Part shown: one piece after another, positions 62,659 through 64,000 of the stretch
Layout of the letters: each line of letters begins with the position of its first letter
Position numbering within the stretch: position 1 is the first letter of the stretch
Assembly: GCF_042675645.1 (NCBI RefSeq)
Contig: NZ_JBHTJH010000002.1
Span: 59,882 to 123,881, forward strand
DNA: 64,000 nucleotides
Origin: Sungkyunkwania multivorans
Lineage (GTDB): Bacteria > Bacteroidota > Bacteroidia > Flavobacteriales > Flavobacteriaceae
Reading direction: 5' to 3'
Notes under the pieces: generated by a model
The model's database searches: none
Told to the model about the DNA's origin: nothing
What the model saw: only the letters and a program-made list of their open reading frames with translations
Made by a program: the position numbers and the translations under genes

Positions 62659-62666
62659 CAAAATTA
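62659..62666 (-). promoter_or_regulatory. -7 box TAATTTTG ahead of the hemolysin III gene
   Basis: On the minus strand this reads TAATTTTG, 22 bases before the ATG, a TAnnTTTG match. Confidence 0.55.
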
Positions 62667-62914
62667 CAATTATTCCATACAAAATCGATTCCTATGAGAT
62701 GATTCTCACGGCGTTGAAAAGCGAAAAAAATCGGTAAAGCGCGAGCACGAGATTTTCTTCAACTTTTCCCATACCAATTTCGCAGGTTGACAACAATTTT
62801 TTCCCGTTTAGGTGAATAATAACTACGTTTATACCATACGATTAGTTATTTGCCCCAACTGATTATACTTTTACAACGTGATTCAAAAAGTTGATCACCT
62901 AAAAACCTGCTAAA

Positions 62915-63415
62915 ATGATTACAAGAAACATTGCCCTCTTCTGGAATCTACTTCACTTCAACATTTTTAAGCTAGAAACATTCATAGCAAAGAGCATCGT
63001 ACAACCTGTGTTGGTCTTTATCAAACTAAAGGATGGTAAAGAGTACTACGAGCAGACCGATGTGAATATCGAAGAAGAAGGAATTTTAGAAGAGCTTGTA
63101 AATCCGATAGAGATGTCTAATCGCATCATCGCGGACACGGTAATGTTCTTTCTAGCCTTTATGCTACATTATGCAGCCATCAATATTTTTCTCGCAATCA
63201 CTGGTGCTGCATTGAGCAAGGCAATTCTTATTGGGATCGCGGTTATTGGAGCCATTGCTTTTAACTACGAGACGCTCTACAAGGAATATCGATTTCTAGA
63301 GCATCAATCGTTGCTAAAAAAGACATCTTCGCTGCGCAAGAAGTTATATGCACTGGCCACAGCATTCTCTATATTGGGAATCTTTTTCGTCACGGCATTC
63401 AGCACCATTCTATAA
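62915..63415 (+). CDS. Hypothetical two-helix membrane protein
   Basis: The 166-residue protein has an N-terminal soluble part with FIKLKDGKEYYEQTDVNIEEE, then two to three membrane helices (residues 67-80, 86-108 and 148-165) and a cytosolic basic loop between. No catalytic motif is visible. It is the last intact gene before the rRNA operon and has a 278-bp upstream gap from the hemolysin III gene. Confidence 0.65.
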   Translation: MITRNIALFWNLLHFNIFKLETFIAKSIVQPVLVFIKLKDGKEYYEQTDVNIEEEGILEELVNPIEMSNRIIADTVMFFLAFMLHYAAINIFLAITGAALSKAILIGIAVIGAIAFNYETLYKEYRFLEHQSLLKKTSSLRKKLYALATAFSILGIFFVTAFSTIL

Positions 63416-63865
63416 AAGTATATTAGGCTCAAGTTTTCTTTCTTTTTGGCGCCACCCATATCTACGATATTGGGTCGGGCTATCACTTGTCGCTCTCTTC
63501 ACTTATCCGTTCATAGGAGCTCCGACAGGTCGTTCTATCCCTGGCGCGAATACCCCTTATGATTCAATCGAAGTAGGATTTTAAAGTATGTGCGGTCTAA
63601 TTCTCTAAAAAAGCCTTTTCAGTTGATTTGGCTGAGTTCCATAAAAGATACAGACTCCTTATTTACTAAATGATTTATAGTGAAGCGTACATAGCTATAA
63701 GAATTATTCATGTTTTGGGCAGAATACGCACCTTGAGTACAAGCAATATCAATGATATCCTTCTTTTTGTCGGCGAGCAGTCGCCATTATCTGATACTCA
63801 TTCTCAGAAGCAGAAAAAATTCCAAAGTGAAGGAAACTCACTTTGGGAATCTACCAAATAAAAAA
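63416..63865. other. Gap of about 450 bp with no convincing gene
   Basis: The sequence contains one open frame ending at 63584 with WRHPYLRYWVGLSLVALFTYPF and GAPTGRSIPGANTPYDSI, which has membrane-like composition but no start of its own and overlaps the previous gene. Between 63600 and 63810 I see only AT-rich sequence with scattered stops. A hairpin TTCCAAAGTGA/TCACTTTGGGAA lies at about 63820-63848. It may be a decayed gene or rRNA operon spacer. Confidence 0.4.
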
Positions 63866-63892
63866 GACCCAACCTGTTGTCAGGTTGGGTCC
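63861..63892 (-). terminator. Intrinsic terminator of the rRNA operon
   Basis: On the minus strand, GACCCAACCTG (63891-63881) pairs with CAGGTTGGGTC (63876-63866) over a 4-base loop, followed by TTTTTT. It lies directly after the 5S rRNA end. Confidence 0.92.
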
Positions 63893-63898
63893 TTGTAA

Positions 63899-64000
63899 GA
63901 AGGCGGCGACCTACTCTCCCACCATGTAGGCAGTACCATCGGCGCTGGCGGGCTTAACTGCCCTGTTCGGGATGGGAAGGGGTGAGCCCCGCCGCCATCG
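63899..64000 (-). rRNA. rrf: 5S ribosomal RNA, 3' part (5' end outside the window)
   Basis: Read on the minus strand this shows the 5S core CCCATCCCGAACAGGG, AAGCCCGCCAGCGCCGATGG and GGGAGAGTAGGTCGCCGCC. About 100 of roughly 110-120 bases are present. The rest of the rRNA operon (16S and 23S) should lie beyond the right edge, transcribed toward the window. Confidence 0.95.

Noticed and set aside
63670..63861. 63-residue frame in the spacer before the 5S rRNA
   Set aside because: It crosses a hairpin and has no recognisable features.

Overview
The window looks like chromosomal DNA of a member of the Flavobacteriaceae (Bacteroidota). The evidence is the gene content (T9SS-sorted surface protein, CCC-motif membrane protein, the dgkA-ftsK-lolA-lptFG-ribB block, TonB receptors, DUF6048/DUF6452 neighbours), the near absence of Shine-Dalgarno sequences, and many TAnnTTTG-type -7 promoter boxes directly ahead of genes. 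It is ordinary, gene-dense chromosome with about 70 genes on both strands. I found no insertion sequence, CRISPR array, integrase or tRNA gene. The right edge enters a ribosomal RNA operon (3' end of 5S rRNA and its terminator, minus strand).

Layout. 1-2.4 kb: the end of a phage tail-collar-like gene, an SRPBCC/AHSA1 gene broken by an in-frame TGA, a lipoprotein, a CIA30-domain protein and an unknown protein. 2.6-8.4 kb: zinc alcohol dehydrogenase, FMN reductase, acyltransferase-like membrane protein, CDGSH protein, dihydrolipoyl dehydrogenase, CPBP protease. 8.5-11.9 kb: an Lrp regulator divergent from a methionine gamma-lyase-type enzyme and an NhaC antiporter. 12-14 kb: a peroxide/thiol defence group (2-Cys peroxiredoxin, thioredoxin, DUF6952, Tpx). 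14-21.2 kb: diacylglycerol kinase, FtsK, LolA, an extended LptF/G permease, and RibB fused to a cysteine-free GTP cyclohydrolase II-like domain.

21-31 kb: AIM24 and DUF4442 proteins; a probable envelope-stress operon (DUF4870, PadR regulator, PspC, GIN-domain lipoprotein, membrane protein, NTF2-like); and a large VCBS/FG-GAP lipoprotein. 31-36 kb: C-GCAxxG-C-C protein, an M61-like protein with a changed zinc motif, methyltransferase, ACT protein, thioredoxin reductase. 36.5-39.4 kb: rny, a 6S-like RNA and zapA on the minus strand. 39.5-50.2 kb: M23 peptidase, TonB receptor, cysteine desulfurase, calcium-binding-repeat lipoprotein, Smr protein, T9SS cargo, DUF2752 and CCC-motif proteins.

50.3-53.3 kb holds the most interesting unit. 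A LexA/CI-like S24 repressor is divergent from a radical-SAM DNA modification/repair protein and its partner, with a perfect 12-bp inverted repeat between them. I read it as a self-contained, damage-inducible DNA repair cassette. The remainder comprises rocD, an ECF sigma factor with a membrane partner, rlmD, DUF6452/DUF6048, an RlmL-like methyltransferase, a ZIP transporter and a hemolysin III protein. Palindromic intergenic repeats are scattered through the window, and one appears to sit inside a terminator.

All calls come from reading the sequence and recalled family knowledge. No database search was run.
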